Source of the DNA: DASSFG01 sp035547915
Lineage (GTDB): Bacteria > Planctomycetota > Planctomycetia > Pirellulales > JAICIG01
Direction of reading: 5' to 3'
Length of the DNA: 64,000 nucleotides
Assembly: GCA_035547915.1 (NCBI GenBank)
Contig: DASZTS010000011.1
Span: forward strand, 1 to 64,000
Position 1 is the first letter of the stretch; each line of letters starts with the position of its first letter. A program made the position numbers and the translations under genes. Below the pieces are notes generated by a model that was not told the origin of the DNA, made no database searches, and was given only the letters and a program-made list of their open reading frames with translations. Below are positions 15,443 to 22,676 of the stretch, in pieces.

Positions 15443-17518
15443 ATGCACACTCCGTTTCCGGCCGGTCAGTTCACGCAGCCGCTTCCCTATGGCGCCAACC
15501 TGCGCGAAGGCGGCGTGCAGTTCGCCGTCTTCAGCCGCTCGGCCTCGAGCATGCGCGTGCTGCTGTACAACAACGTGAGCGACTTGGAACCGGAGCATAT
15601 CGTCCACTTCCATCCCGAAGAGGACCGCTGGGGCGACATCTGGAGCATGTTCGTGCCGGGTATCGGCGCCGGGCAGCTCTATCATTTCCAGGCCGACGGA
15701 CCGTTCGAGCCGGAACGAGGGCACCGCTTCAATCCGGCCGCCCGGCTGCTCGACCCCTATGCTCGAGCTCTCGCGGGCGAGTTTCTGCCCGCCATCGACG
15801 GCATCGTCCGGCCGCCCAAGTGCGTGGTCATCGACGATGCGTTTGACTGGCAAGGCGACCGGCCGCTGGGCCGTCGCTTGTCGGAAACGATCATCTACGA
15901 GATGCACGTGCGGGGCTTCACCCGTTCGCCGACCAGCGGCGTCGAGCGTCCGGGCACGTATTTGGGCCTCATCGAAAAGATCCCGTATTTGCAATCGCTC
16001 GGCATCACGGCGGTCGAGTTGATGCCGGTCTTCGAGTTTCCCGTGAACCACTGGTTGGGTAAGCCGGAGGTGCGGCCCAATTACTGGGGTTACGATCCCA
16101 TGGCGTTCTTCTCGCCGCACCGGGGTTATGCGCTGTCCGAGCAGCCCGGCGCGCAGGTGGCCGAGTTCAAACAAGCGGTGCGGGCACTGCATCAAGCCGG
16201 CATCGAAGTGATCTTGGACGTGGTCTTCAACCACACGGCGGAAGGAAACGAGCGCGGGCCGACGCTCAGCTTCAAGGGGTTGGAGAACCGCGTCTATTAC
16301 ATGCTGGCGAACGGCGGCGGTTCCTACCGCAACTACAGCGGTTGCGGCAACACCGTGAACGGCAACCACCCGATCGTGCGCGAGATGATCTTCCTGTGCC
16401 TGCGGCACTGGGTGCAGAACTACCATGTCGACGGTTTTCGTTTCGACCTGGCATCGATCCTCAGCCGCGACCGGAACGGAGATCTGGTACCCAACCCGCC
16501 GCTGGTCGAACTGATCGGCGAAGACCCCTTGCTCGCGCGAACCAAGATCATCGCCGAAGCGTGGGATGCCGCGGGGGCGTACCAGGTCGGCTCGTTCTCC
16601 AATCGTCGTTGGGCCGAATGGAACGGCCGTTATCGCGACGACGTGCGACGGTATTGGCGCGGCGACCAGGGCATGGCCGGTGCGCTGGCCACGCGGCTGG
16701 CCGGTTCGAGCGATCTGTATGGACCGAGCGGACGGCAGCCGTACCACAGCATCAATTTCATTACCTCACACGACGGCTTCACGCTCAACGATCTGGTCAG
16801 TTATCAGGAAAAACACAACACGGCCAACGGCGAAGAGAACAGGGACGGGGACAATATGGGTTACAGTTGCAACTACGGCGTCGAGGGGCCGACGCGCCGG
16901 CAAAGTGTACAGAAGGTGCGGGCCCGGCAGATCCGCAATTTCCTCTCGACGTTGTTCCTCAGCCAGGGCGTGCCGATGTTGCTCTCGGGCGACGAATGCC
17001 GCCGCACGCAGCAAGGCAACAACAACGCCTATTGCCAGGACAACGACGTATCGTGGTTCGACTGGGGCCTGGTCGACAAGAACGCCGACCTATCGAGGTT
17101 CTGCCGCGGACTGATCGCCTTCCGCCGTCGCCAGCCGACCGTGCGCCGCGCGAACTTTCTCGTCGGCGAACCGGCCGTGCCCGGTCTGTTACCCGATGTG
17201 AGCTGGTTCAGCCCGGAAGGAGGCCAGGTCGATTGGACGGGCGAGGAGCACAGCCTGGTCTGTTTGTTCGGCGCTTCGCCGACGAGCGGCCCGAGTGCCG
17301 CCACGGCCCGGCATGTTTTGATCTTCACGCATGCCGGTCCGCACCCGCGCGAATTCTCGATTCCGTCCACGGCCCGTAACATCGAATGGCGGTTGTTCAT
17401 CGACACCGCCGCCGAGACCCCCAACGACATCTATCCCGAGGCCGACGGACCCGCTCCCCTCGACGAAAAGATTCAGGTCGTCGAGCACTCGCTGGTCTGC
17501 TTCGTCGCCGCCAATTAG
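15443..17518 (+). CDS. glgX: Glycogen debranching enzyme (GlgX/isoamylase type)
   Basis: The 691-residue GH13 enzyme hydrolyses alpha-1,6 branch points in glycogen or limit dextrin in the cytoplasm. An N-terminal CBM48-like domain (LREGGVQFAVFSRSASSMRVLLY, residues 15-110) is followed by the TIM barrel: DVVFNHTAEGN (region I), DGFRFDLA with nucleophile Asp335, IIAEAWD with acid Glu372, and FITSHDG with Asp444. MLLSGDECRRTQQGNNNAYCQDN is characteristic of the GlgX/TreX group. Length agrees with the family. Its neighbours are not glycogen genes, so it is not in a glg operon here. No strong Shine-Dalgarno precedes the ATG. Confidence 0.93.
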   Translation: MHTPFPAGQFTQPLPYGANLREGGVQFAVFSRSASSMRVLLYNNVSDLEPEHIVHFHPEEDRWGDIWSMFVPGIGAGQLYHFQADGPFEPERGHRFNPAARLLDPYARALAGEFLPAIDGIVRPPKCVVIDDAFDWQGDRPLGRRLSETIIYEMHVRGFTRSPTSGVERPGTYLGLIEKIPYLQSLGITAVELMPVFEFPVNHWLGKPEVRPNYWGYDPMAFFSPHRGYALSEQPGAQVAEFKQAVRALHQAGIEVILDVVFNHTAEGNERGPTLSFKGLENRVYYMLANGGGSYRNYSGCGNTVNGNHPIVREMIFLCLRHWVQNYHVDGFRFDLASILSRDRNGDLVPNPPLVELIGEDPLLARTKIIAEAWDAAGAYQVGSFSNRRWAEWNGRYRDDVRRYWRGDQGMAGALATRLAGSSDLYGPSGRQPYHSINFITSHDGFTLNDLVSYQEKHNTANGEENRDGDNMGYSCNYGVEGPTRRQSVQKVRARQIRNFLSTLFLSQGVPMLLSGDECRRTQQGNNNAYCQDNDVSWFDWGLVDKNADLSRFCRGLIAFRRRQPTVRRANFLVGEPAVPGLLPDVSWFSPEGGQVDWTGEEHSLVCLFGASPTSGPSAATARHVLIFTHAGPHPREFSIPSTARNIEWRLFIDTAAETPNDIYPEADGPAPLDEKIQVVEHSLVCFVAAN

Positions 17519-17528
17519 CGGCCGACGG

Positions 17529-18020
17529 CTATTCGTCCCACCCTTCGAGGATGCGCTCGACCTCTTCTTTGTGTCGCGTCTCGTCGGTGATCTGGTTTTC
17601 CAGTTCGACCTTCAAGCCGACGTCGCCGAAGGCCTCGGCCTGCTCGACGCGCTGCTTGTAGTCGGCGATGGCCTGTTTTTCGGCCTGCAACACATTGAGC
17701 AGCATCTCGCGCGGAGTGCTCGCCTCGGGCACGGGTCGAGGGGTGGTGGTCGGCTGACCGCCGAGGGCCGCGATCTTGTCGGACAGGAACTGCGCGTGCC
17801 CCTGCTCGTCGCCGATCTCGGCTTGGAACAAGGCCCTCAGCTCCTTCCGATACGGACCGGTGAGGATCGCCGAATAGTTCAGATACATGATGATCGCTTG
17901 CAGTTCGCCAGCCAGATCTTCATTCAAGCCTTCCAACAGTTCGGCGAGGACTTCGTCGTTCTGTCGCCCGTTCCCTTCATCGGATGTGTGGTTCTGATTT
18001 TCTCGCATGCCGACTGCCAT
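17529..18020 (-). CDS. Ferritin-like (bacterioferritin/Dps-type) protein
   Basis: The 163-residue four-helix protein has LNEDLAGELQAIIMYLNYS, FQAEIGDEQGHAQFLSDKI, LNVLQAEKQAIADYKQRVEQAE and ENQITDETRHKEEVERILEG, giving the E...ExxH...E...ExxH pattern of the ferritin-like di-iron site. It may store iron, oxidise Fe(II) or protect against peroxide; the exact subfamily is unresolved. The start at 18020 follows GGGGGAC and is preferred to an upstream frame to 18134 that adds a leader with no family similarity. It converges with the glgX-type gene, leaving 10 bp between the stops. Confidence 0.85.
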   Translation of the reverse strand: MAVGMRENQNHTSDEGNGRQNDEVLAELLEGLNEDLAGELQAIIMYLNYSAILTGPYRKELRALFQAEIGDEQGHAQFLSDKIAALGGQPTTTPRPVPEASTPREMLLNVLQAEKQAIADYKQRVEQAEAFGDVGLKVELENQITDETRHKEEVERILEGWDE

Positions 18021-18260
18021 GACCGGTCCCCCGTGATCGTGTGTTTCGGTGTATCCTTCTCGCCGCACAAGGCCGGTCGAGTTGCGGGCAGGCGTCGCAA
18101 AGAGCGTGCCCCTTGTGAAGGCGAAACGCATCATCGGTGTTTAGACGATGTCGAGAAGCGCTGGGTCATCCAAAAAAAGGTATACTGGCATACATCTTGC
18201 TGTGAAGTGAGCGCTTTTCTGCAAGCCAAAAACATACGATCGACTTGGAAGGAGTGAGTC

Positions 18261-18521
18261 ATGGCGACGACCGAGTTCACCTCGCGGCAATCGGGTTCTG
18301 GCAGGGAGAGATGGCCGTGCATGGGATCGCATGCGATCAACATGAGCGAAACGGAACGCACGCTCAGCGTGATCGGGGGAGTCGCGCTGGCGATGTTCAG
18401 CCTGGCGCGTATGCCGAAGACGAGCTTGGTCTTGCTGGCCGGAGGCGCGTGGGCGGTGTATCGCGGAATCAACGGTCACTGCCACGTTTACGAACAGTTG
18501 GGCATCGATCACGGCGAATGA
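18261..18521 (+). CDS. Small membrane protein, DUF2892/YgaP-like
   Basis: The 86-residue product has SETERTLSVIGGVALAMFSLAR followed by KTSLVLLAGGAWAVYRGINGHCHVYEQLGI, that is two hydrophobic segments around a basic turn and a conserved GxCxxYxxLGI end. This is the YgaP-like transmembrane (DUF2892) pattern, often fused to rhodanese domains or found beside cyclase/dehydrase genes; here it stands alone. A good ribosome binding site (GGAAGGAG) precedes the ATG. The N-terminal 25 residues are polar and variable. Function unknown. Confidence 0.78.
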   Translation: MATTEFTSRQSGSGRERWPCMGSHAINMSETERTLSVIGGVALAMFSLARMPKTSLVLLAGGAWAVYRGINGHCHVYEQLGIDHGE

Positions 18522-18572
18522 GCGCACCTTGCCTGGCAAGCTGTCGCCCGGCGTACTAAACTCGACGGCAGC

Positions 18573-19565
18573 ATGGCTGCCAACCTGACGCCGCAGTATC
18601 TCAAGGCCGAAGAAGAGTATCGCCGCGCCGCCAGCGCGGAAGATGAGCTGAAGTGGCTCGAGGTGATGCTGCGCGAAATGCCGAAGCACAAAGCTTCGGA
18701 GAAGTTGCAGTCCGAGCTGAAGCAAAAGATCAGCCGGGCCAAACGGGACGTCGAGGCCGAGCGCAAGGCCGGCAAAAAGGGACACAGTGTCCGCATTCCA
18801 CGGCAGGGCGCGGGCACGGCCGTGTTGTTGGGTGGTGCGAACGCGGGCAAGAGCCAATTGCTCGCGGCGCTCACGCGCGCCACGCCGGAGATCGCGCCGT
18901 ATCCGTTCACGACCCGTGCGCCGCAGCCCGGCATGATGCCCTGGGAAGACGTGTCGGTGCAACTCATCGACATGCCCCCGATCACCAAGGACTACATGGA
19001 ACCCTACGTGCAGGGTATCGTGCGCGGTGCCGAGGCCGTGGTTCTCGTCGTCGATCTGGGAAGCGACGATGGCATCGAGCAACTCCAAGAGGTGCTCGAT
19101 CGCCTGGCCGCCACCAAGACCCGATTGGCGCGGGTGTCGTCTCTCGACGAAGAAGACGTCGGCATCTCCTACACGCAGACGCTGCTGGTGCCGAACAAGG
19201 TCGATCTCGACGATGCGGCCGGCCGTATCGAACTGCTGCACGAGCTCTGTCCACTCGATTTCGCCGAGTATCCGATCTCGGCCCTGAACGGAACGGGTGT
19301 CGATGTGCTGCGCGATGCAATCTACGGCGCGCTCGACGTGGTTCGCGTCTACACCAAGTCGCCGACGGCGAAAACGGCCGATTACGACAGGCCGTTCACG
19401 CTCCGCCGCGGCAGCACGCTGGTTGACGTGGCGGCCCTGATTCATAAAGATCTCGCTGCCGAACTCAAATTTGCCCGCGTCTGGGGAAGCGCCGTCCACG
19501 ACGCGTCGGTGGTGAAAGGCGATTATGTGCTCAGCGACAAAGACGTCGTCGAGGTGCACACGTAG
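18573..19565 (+). CDS. TGS-domain GTPase (Obg/DRG-related)
   Basis: The 330-residue protein has an N-terminal coiled-coil/helical part (1-72, EDELKWLEVMLREMPKHKASEKLQ), a G domain with P-loop LLGGANAGKSQ (87-95), G3 DMPP at 133-136, and G4 NKVD, then a C-terminal TGS domain (about 255-329, RPFTLRRGSTLVDVAALIHKDL). The order coiled coil-G-TGS resembles DRG and related ribosome- or RNA-associated GTPases. G3 lacks the usual Gly (DxxG), so the hydrolysis mechanism may differ; related bacterial TGS proteins also show D-x-P-P here. The gene is 45 bp upstream of the alcohol dehydrogenase gene. Substrate or target unknown. Confidence 0.82.
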   Translation: MAANLTPQYLKAEEEYRRAASAEDELKWLEVMLREMPKHKASEKLQSELKQKISRAKRDVEAERKAGKKGHSVRIPRQGAGTAVLLGGANAGKSQLLAALTRATPEIAPYPFTTRAPQPGMMPWEDVSVQLIDMPPITKDYMEPYVQGIVRGAEAVVLVVDLGSDDGIEQLQEVLDRLAATKTRLARVSSLDEEDVGISYTQTLLVPNKVDLDDAAGRIELLHELCPLDFAEYPISALNGTGVDVLRDAIYGALDVVRVYTKSPTAKTADYDRPFTLRRGSTLVDVAALIHKDLAAELKFARVWGSAVHDASVVKGDYVLSDKDVVEVHT

Positions 19566-19609
19566 GCGCCGGCACGCGGAGAGAAACCGTCAATCCAGGA
19601 GAACCGTCG

Positions 19610-20629
19610 ATGGCGACCATGAAAGCAGTGCAAGTGGGCCGGCCGGGTGGCGAGTTTGAATTGATCGAGCGGGAAGTGCCCGAACCCGGACCACGGCAAG
19701 TGCGCATCAAAGTGCAGGCCTGCGGCGTCTGCCACAGCGATCTATTCGTCAAGGAAGGGCACTGGCCCGGAATTGCCTATCCGCGCATCCCTGGCCACGA
19801 GGTCGCCGGACGCATCGATAAGGTAGGTGGCGAGGTGACCGCCTGGAAGGTCGGAGAGCGTGTCGGCGTGGGGTGGCATGGGGGCCACTGTTTCGAATGC
19901 GATCGCTGCCGATCGGGCGATTTCATTAACTGCCGGCAGATGCACATCACGGGCATTTCCAGCGACGGCGGTTATGCCGAATATATGGTTGCGCGAGAGG
20001 AGGCGCTGGCCCGCATCCCCGCCGCTCTCGAAGATGTGGACGCCGCGCCGCTGCTGTGTGCGGGCATCACCACGTTCAACGCCTTGCGGAACAGCGGAGT
20101 GCCTGGAGGCGACCGGGTGGCGATACAGGGCATCGGCGGCTTGGGGCACCTGGCGGTGCAGTTTGCCAGCAAGATGGGGTTCGTCACGGTCGCTATTTCG
20201 GGCGGCAAGGACAAGGAAGAACTGGTCCGCCGACTGGGGGCGACCCATTACCTCGATTTCCGCACCACCGAACCGGTAGCCGGACTCAATCAGTTCGGTG
20301 GCATGCACCTGATCCTGGCGACGGCGCCGAGTAGCAAGGCCATCGCCCCGATGATCAACGCCCTGACCGAGCGCGGGAAGCTCCTTATCGTCGCGGCGCC
20401 CCCCGACTCACTCGAGATCTCGCCGGTGATGCTGCTGTCGGGCCGCTCGATCGCCGGCTGGCCATCGGGAACGGCGAAGGATTCCGAAGAGACGCTCGAC
20501 TTCAGCGCCGTCTGCGGCGTGCGGCCCATGATCGAGGTCTTTCCGCTATCGCAGGTCAACGAAGCGCATGCACGGATGACGTCCGGCAAAGTGCGTTTTC
20601 GGGCCGTTTTGAAAATCGGTCAGGGTTAG
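19610..20629 (+). CDS. Zinc-dependent alcohol dehydrogenase
   Basis: The 339-residue MDR-family enzyme oxidises alcohols or reduces aldehydes with NAD(P). ACGVCHSDLFVKEG and GHEVAGRI supply catalytic-zinc ligands; the structural zinc loop HCFECDRCRSGDFINC has C-x2-C-x2-C-x7-C. The cofactor loop GIGGLGHLAVQFA (GxGxxG) begins a Rossmann fold. The layout matches AdhP/AdhA-type cytoplasmic dehydrogenases of about 340 residues. AGGAG lies 9 bp before the ATG. It may be co-transcribed with the TGS GTPase gene. The substrate cannot be predicted; CAD-type and propanol-preferring ADH are equally likely. Confidence 0.9.
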   Translation: MATMKAVQVGRPGGEFELIEREVPEPGPRQVRIKVQACGVCHSDLFVKEGHWPGIAYPRIPGHEVAGRIDKVGGEVTAWKVGERVGVGWHGGHCFECDRCRSGDFINCRQMHITGISSDGGYAEYMVAREEALARIPAALEDVDAAPLLCAGITTFNALRNSGVPGGDRVAIQGIGGLGHLAVQFASKMGFVTVAISGGKDKEELVRRLGATHYLDFRTTEPVAGLNQFGGMHLILATAPSSKAIAPMINALTERGKLLIVAAPPDSLEISPVMLLSGRSIAGWPSGTAKDSEETLDFSAVCGVRPMIEVFPLSQVNEAHARMTSGKVRFRAVLKIGQG

Positions 20630-20660
20630 CGGCCAGCGCGTAGCGGTGCTGCGACAAGTC

Positions 20661-20724
20661 GCTGAGCGCGCTCGCACACTTTTGCGGACATCGCTACGTC
20701 CGGTCCTGTGCGAGCGCGCTAGCG
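20661..20724. terminator. Hairpin between convergent genes
   Basis: Inverted repeat AGCGCGCTCGCACA (20665-20678) with TGTGCGAGCGCGCT (20707-20720) around a 28-nt loop that itself has a GGACATCG...CGTCC pairing. It lies between the stops of two convergent genes and could act on both transcripts, but no T run follows. Confidence 0.5.
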
Positions 20725-20758
20725 CCCAAAACGGTGCCTGGTCTACCCGCCTCTGCTA

Positions 20759-21181
20759 CTAACCGTTCGGACCGGGTACGTAGATCATCCATCCCAACCC
20801 GAAGCGGTCGGCGAGCATGCCGAAGCACGGCGAGAAGAATGTCTTGGTGAGCGGCATGCGGACCTGCCCACCTTCGCCGAGAGCCTCGAAGATGCGCTTG
20901 GCCTTGGCCTCATCGCTCAGGGTGAGCGAGAGCGAAATGCCTTCGAACGTCGCCTTGCCTTGGCAGTGGCAGTCCGAGGCCATCAGCGAGCTGTCGCCTA
21001 CGCGGAAGGTCGAGTGCAGGATCTTGTTCTCCGAGCCGGTAGGAACCATGCCCGGCGCGGTGGGTTCGGGGCTCTCTTTGTATCGCATCATGAAGACCAC
21101 TTCCGCGCCGATGGTGCGGCGGTAGAAGTCGAGAGCTTCCTCCGTGCGGCCGTCAAAGTTCAGGTAGGGTTGGACTTGCAT
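20759..21181 (-). CDS. VOC-superfamily PhnB-like protein
   Basis: The 140-residue product begins MQVQPYLNFDGRTEEALDFYRR, the signature of PhnB-like/3-demethylubiquinone-methyltransferase-like VOC proteins, and ends with FGLGWMIYVPGPNG, the usual last strand of the family (F-x3-WMI). Two beta-alpha-beta-beta-beta modules are expected, forming a dimeric glyoxalase-like fold. The family has no single reaction, and metal ligands are not conserved clearly. AAGGAG precedes the ATG at 21181; an upstream frame to 21247 is rejected. It converges with the alcohol dehydrogenase gene. Confidence 0.87.
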   Translation of the reverse strand: MQVQPYLNFDGRTEEALDFYRRTIGAEVVFMMRYKESPEPTAPGMVPTGSENKILHSTFRVGDSSLMASDCHCQGKATFEGISLSLTLSDEAKAKRIFEALGEGGQVRMPLTKTFFSPCFGMLADRFGLGWMIYVPGPNG

Positions 21182-21551
21182 GGCATCTCCTTGCGGATTT
21201 TGGGGGTACTGATCGCTGGTGCGGCTGCGCCGTCCCGGTCTCACCAATTAGTCGAACGAACAGCAGCCCGATCGACACGACCGCGAAGATTTTCGGAAGT
21301 TGCCGCAGAACGGCCTGGCCAAAGGCAATCGTCCAGACCGTCTTGGAGCGTCCGCGGACATGTAGAACGGGCTGGATTGTAAGGCGCGCGACGGGCGCGT
21401 GCTACCACTCGTACCAACGAGAGGGGCGACTGCGACGAAGAAAGTGTGATGATCGGCGCGGAAAGTGCGGCTTAAATCGGGGGCCGGTTTGGCGTAGCGG
21501 GCGAGCCGACCGGCCGTTTTTCCTTACCAAAGACTATCGGGAGGTGCGGAT
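21182..21551. other. No gene recognised
   Basis: About 370 bases between divergent genes. It must contain their promoters; no confident promoter, repeat or RNA element was identified. Confidence 0.45.
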
Positions 21552-21800
21552 ATGCCGCGCAGAAACGGTGCTCCACGCATGATGACCGACACCGGCGCCA
21601 GCCTTTCTGCTGGTGCCCGCGATTATTGGCAGCACGGGCGCGATGCCCTCCGCGACCTGGACGACCGGTTGGAAGACACAGTGCGCGAACATCCGTTATC
21701 GACGATCTTCGCCGCGGTGGGTTTCGGCATCGCCGTGGGCATTTTACTGACGGTTGCGTGCCCCGCCGCCTTCCCACAGTTGAAGCACGGGCGGCACTAA
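21552..21800 (+). CDS. Small membrane protein, ElaB/YqjD-like
   Basis: The 82-residue product has an amphipathic helix (ARDYWQHGRDALRDLDDRLEDTVREHPLSTIFAA) and one C-terminal hydrophobic segment VGFGIAVGILLTVACPAAF. The EHPL...AVGFGIAVG join resembles DUF883/ElaB/YqjD membrane anchors, some of which bind ribosomes in stationary phase; this is fold similarity only. GGGAGGTG precedes the ATG. The stop codon's last base coincides with the first base of repeat D. Function unknown. Confidence 0.68.
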   Translation: MPRRNGAPRMMTDTGASLSAGARDYWQHGRDALRDLDDRLEDTVREHPLSTIFAAVGFGIAVGILLTVACPAAFPQLKHGRH

Positions 21801-21892
21801 GAGCGCCTGACAAAAGTCGGAGCGCCGCGGGCAAAAAATCGGCCGTGAAACGCCGGTTTTGTGAAGCTCGATCCGGTTTTGTCGGTTGCTCT
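21800..21892 (-). repeat. Dispersed palindromic repeat, copy D
   Basis: Inverted relative to copy A, 93 bp: AGAGCGCCTGACAAAA at the left, a central AAAATCGGC / GCCGGTTTT stem, and GGTTTTGTCGGTTGCTCT at the right. It fills the convergent intergenic gap exactly, from the last base of one stop codon into the stop codon of the opposite gene. Confidence 0.85.
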
Positions 21893-22676
21893 AAAGTTTG
21901 CTGCGTTCGGCCCGACCTTCGACGAGCCGCACCACCCGATCGGCGCGCTCGGCGATGGCCATGTCGTGCGTGACCATGACGATCGTGAGCTGCCGCTCGC
22001 GGTTCAACCGACCCAGGATCTGTAAGATCTCCTGACCGGTACCGCGATCGAGGTTGCCCGTAGGTTCATCGGCCAACAAGACCTGCGGGCCCGAGATCAG
22101 CGCCCGCGCGATGGCGGCGCGTTGCATCTCGCCGCCCGATAGTTCACGCGGCCGATGTTTGAGCCGATGGCCGAGCCCTACCACGTTGAGCAGTTCTTTG
22201 GCCCTGTCGGTATACTCGCGCCGCCGGCGCCAATATCCCAGAATGCTGGAGGAGATCATCAGCGGCGAAAGCACGTTCTCCAGCGCGGTCAGTTCTGGCA
22301 ACAAGTGGTAGAACTGGAAGATCATGCCGATCTGGCCGTTGCGCACCCGATCGCGCTGGCCGTGGGGCAGGTTGTCGATGCGCCGACCCTCGTAATGCAC
22401 CTCGCCGCTGTCGGGCGCGTCGAGCGTGGCCAGGATGTGCAGCAGCGTGCTCTTGCCCGAACCACTCTGGCCGATGATGGCCAGGAATTCGCCCCGGCGC
22501 ACCTCGACGTCGACGCCGCGTAACACCGGGATCGGCACGCCGCCTTTGCGATAGGTCTTGGTCAGTCCCTGCGACTTCAGTTGCACCGCGGCGTCGGGCG
22601 CGGTCGGTACGTGCGGCACGGCCGATTCACTGCGTCGCCGCGGCGTGCGTAAGGCGGCAGATTTGGTTTCACTCAT
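21891..22676 (-). CDS. lolD: ABC transporter ATP-binding protein, LolD-like
   Basis: The 261-residue ATPase has Walker A GQSGSGKST (69-77), signature LSGGEMQRAAIARAL, Walker B VLLADEPTGNLD and H-loop VMVTHD. This is the MacB/LolD group that powers release of lipoproteins from the inner membrane or tripartite export. The start ATG overlaps the end of the permease gene by 8 bp, so the two are translationally coupled and form one transporter. The first 30 residues are a low-complexity extension not present in E. coli LolD. LolD is preferred to MacB because the partner is a LolC/E-type permease. The stop codon lies inside repeat D. Confidence 0.85.
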   Translation of the reverse strand: MSETKSAALRTPRRRSESAVPHVPTAPDAAVQLKSQGLTKTYRKGGVPIPVLRGVDVEVRRGEFLAIIGQSGSGKSTLLHILATLDAPDSGEVHYEGRRIDNLPHGQRDRVRNGQIGMIFQFYHLLPELTALENVLSPLMISSSILGYWRRRREYTDRAKELLNVVGLGHRLKHRPRELSGGEMQRAAIARALISGPQVLLADEPTGNLDRGTGQEILQILGRLNRERQLTIVMVTHDMAIAERADRVVRLVEGRAERSKL

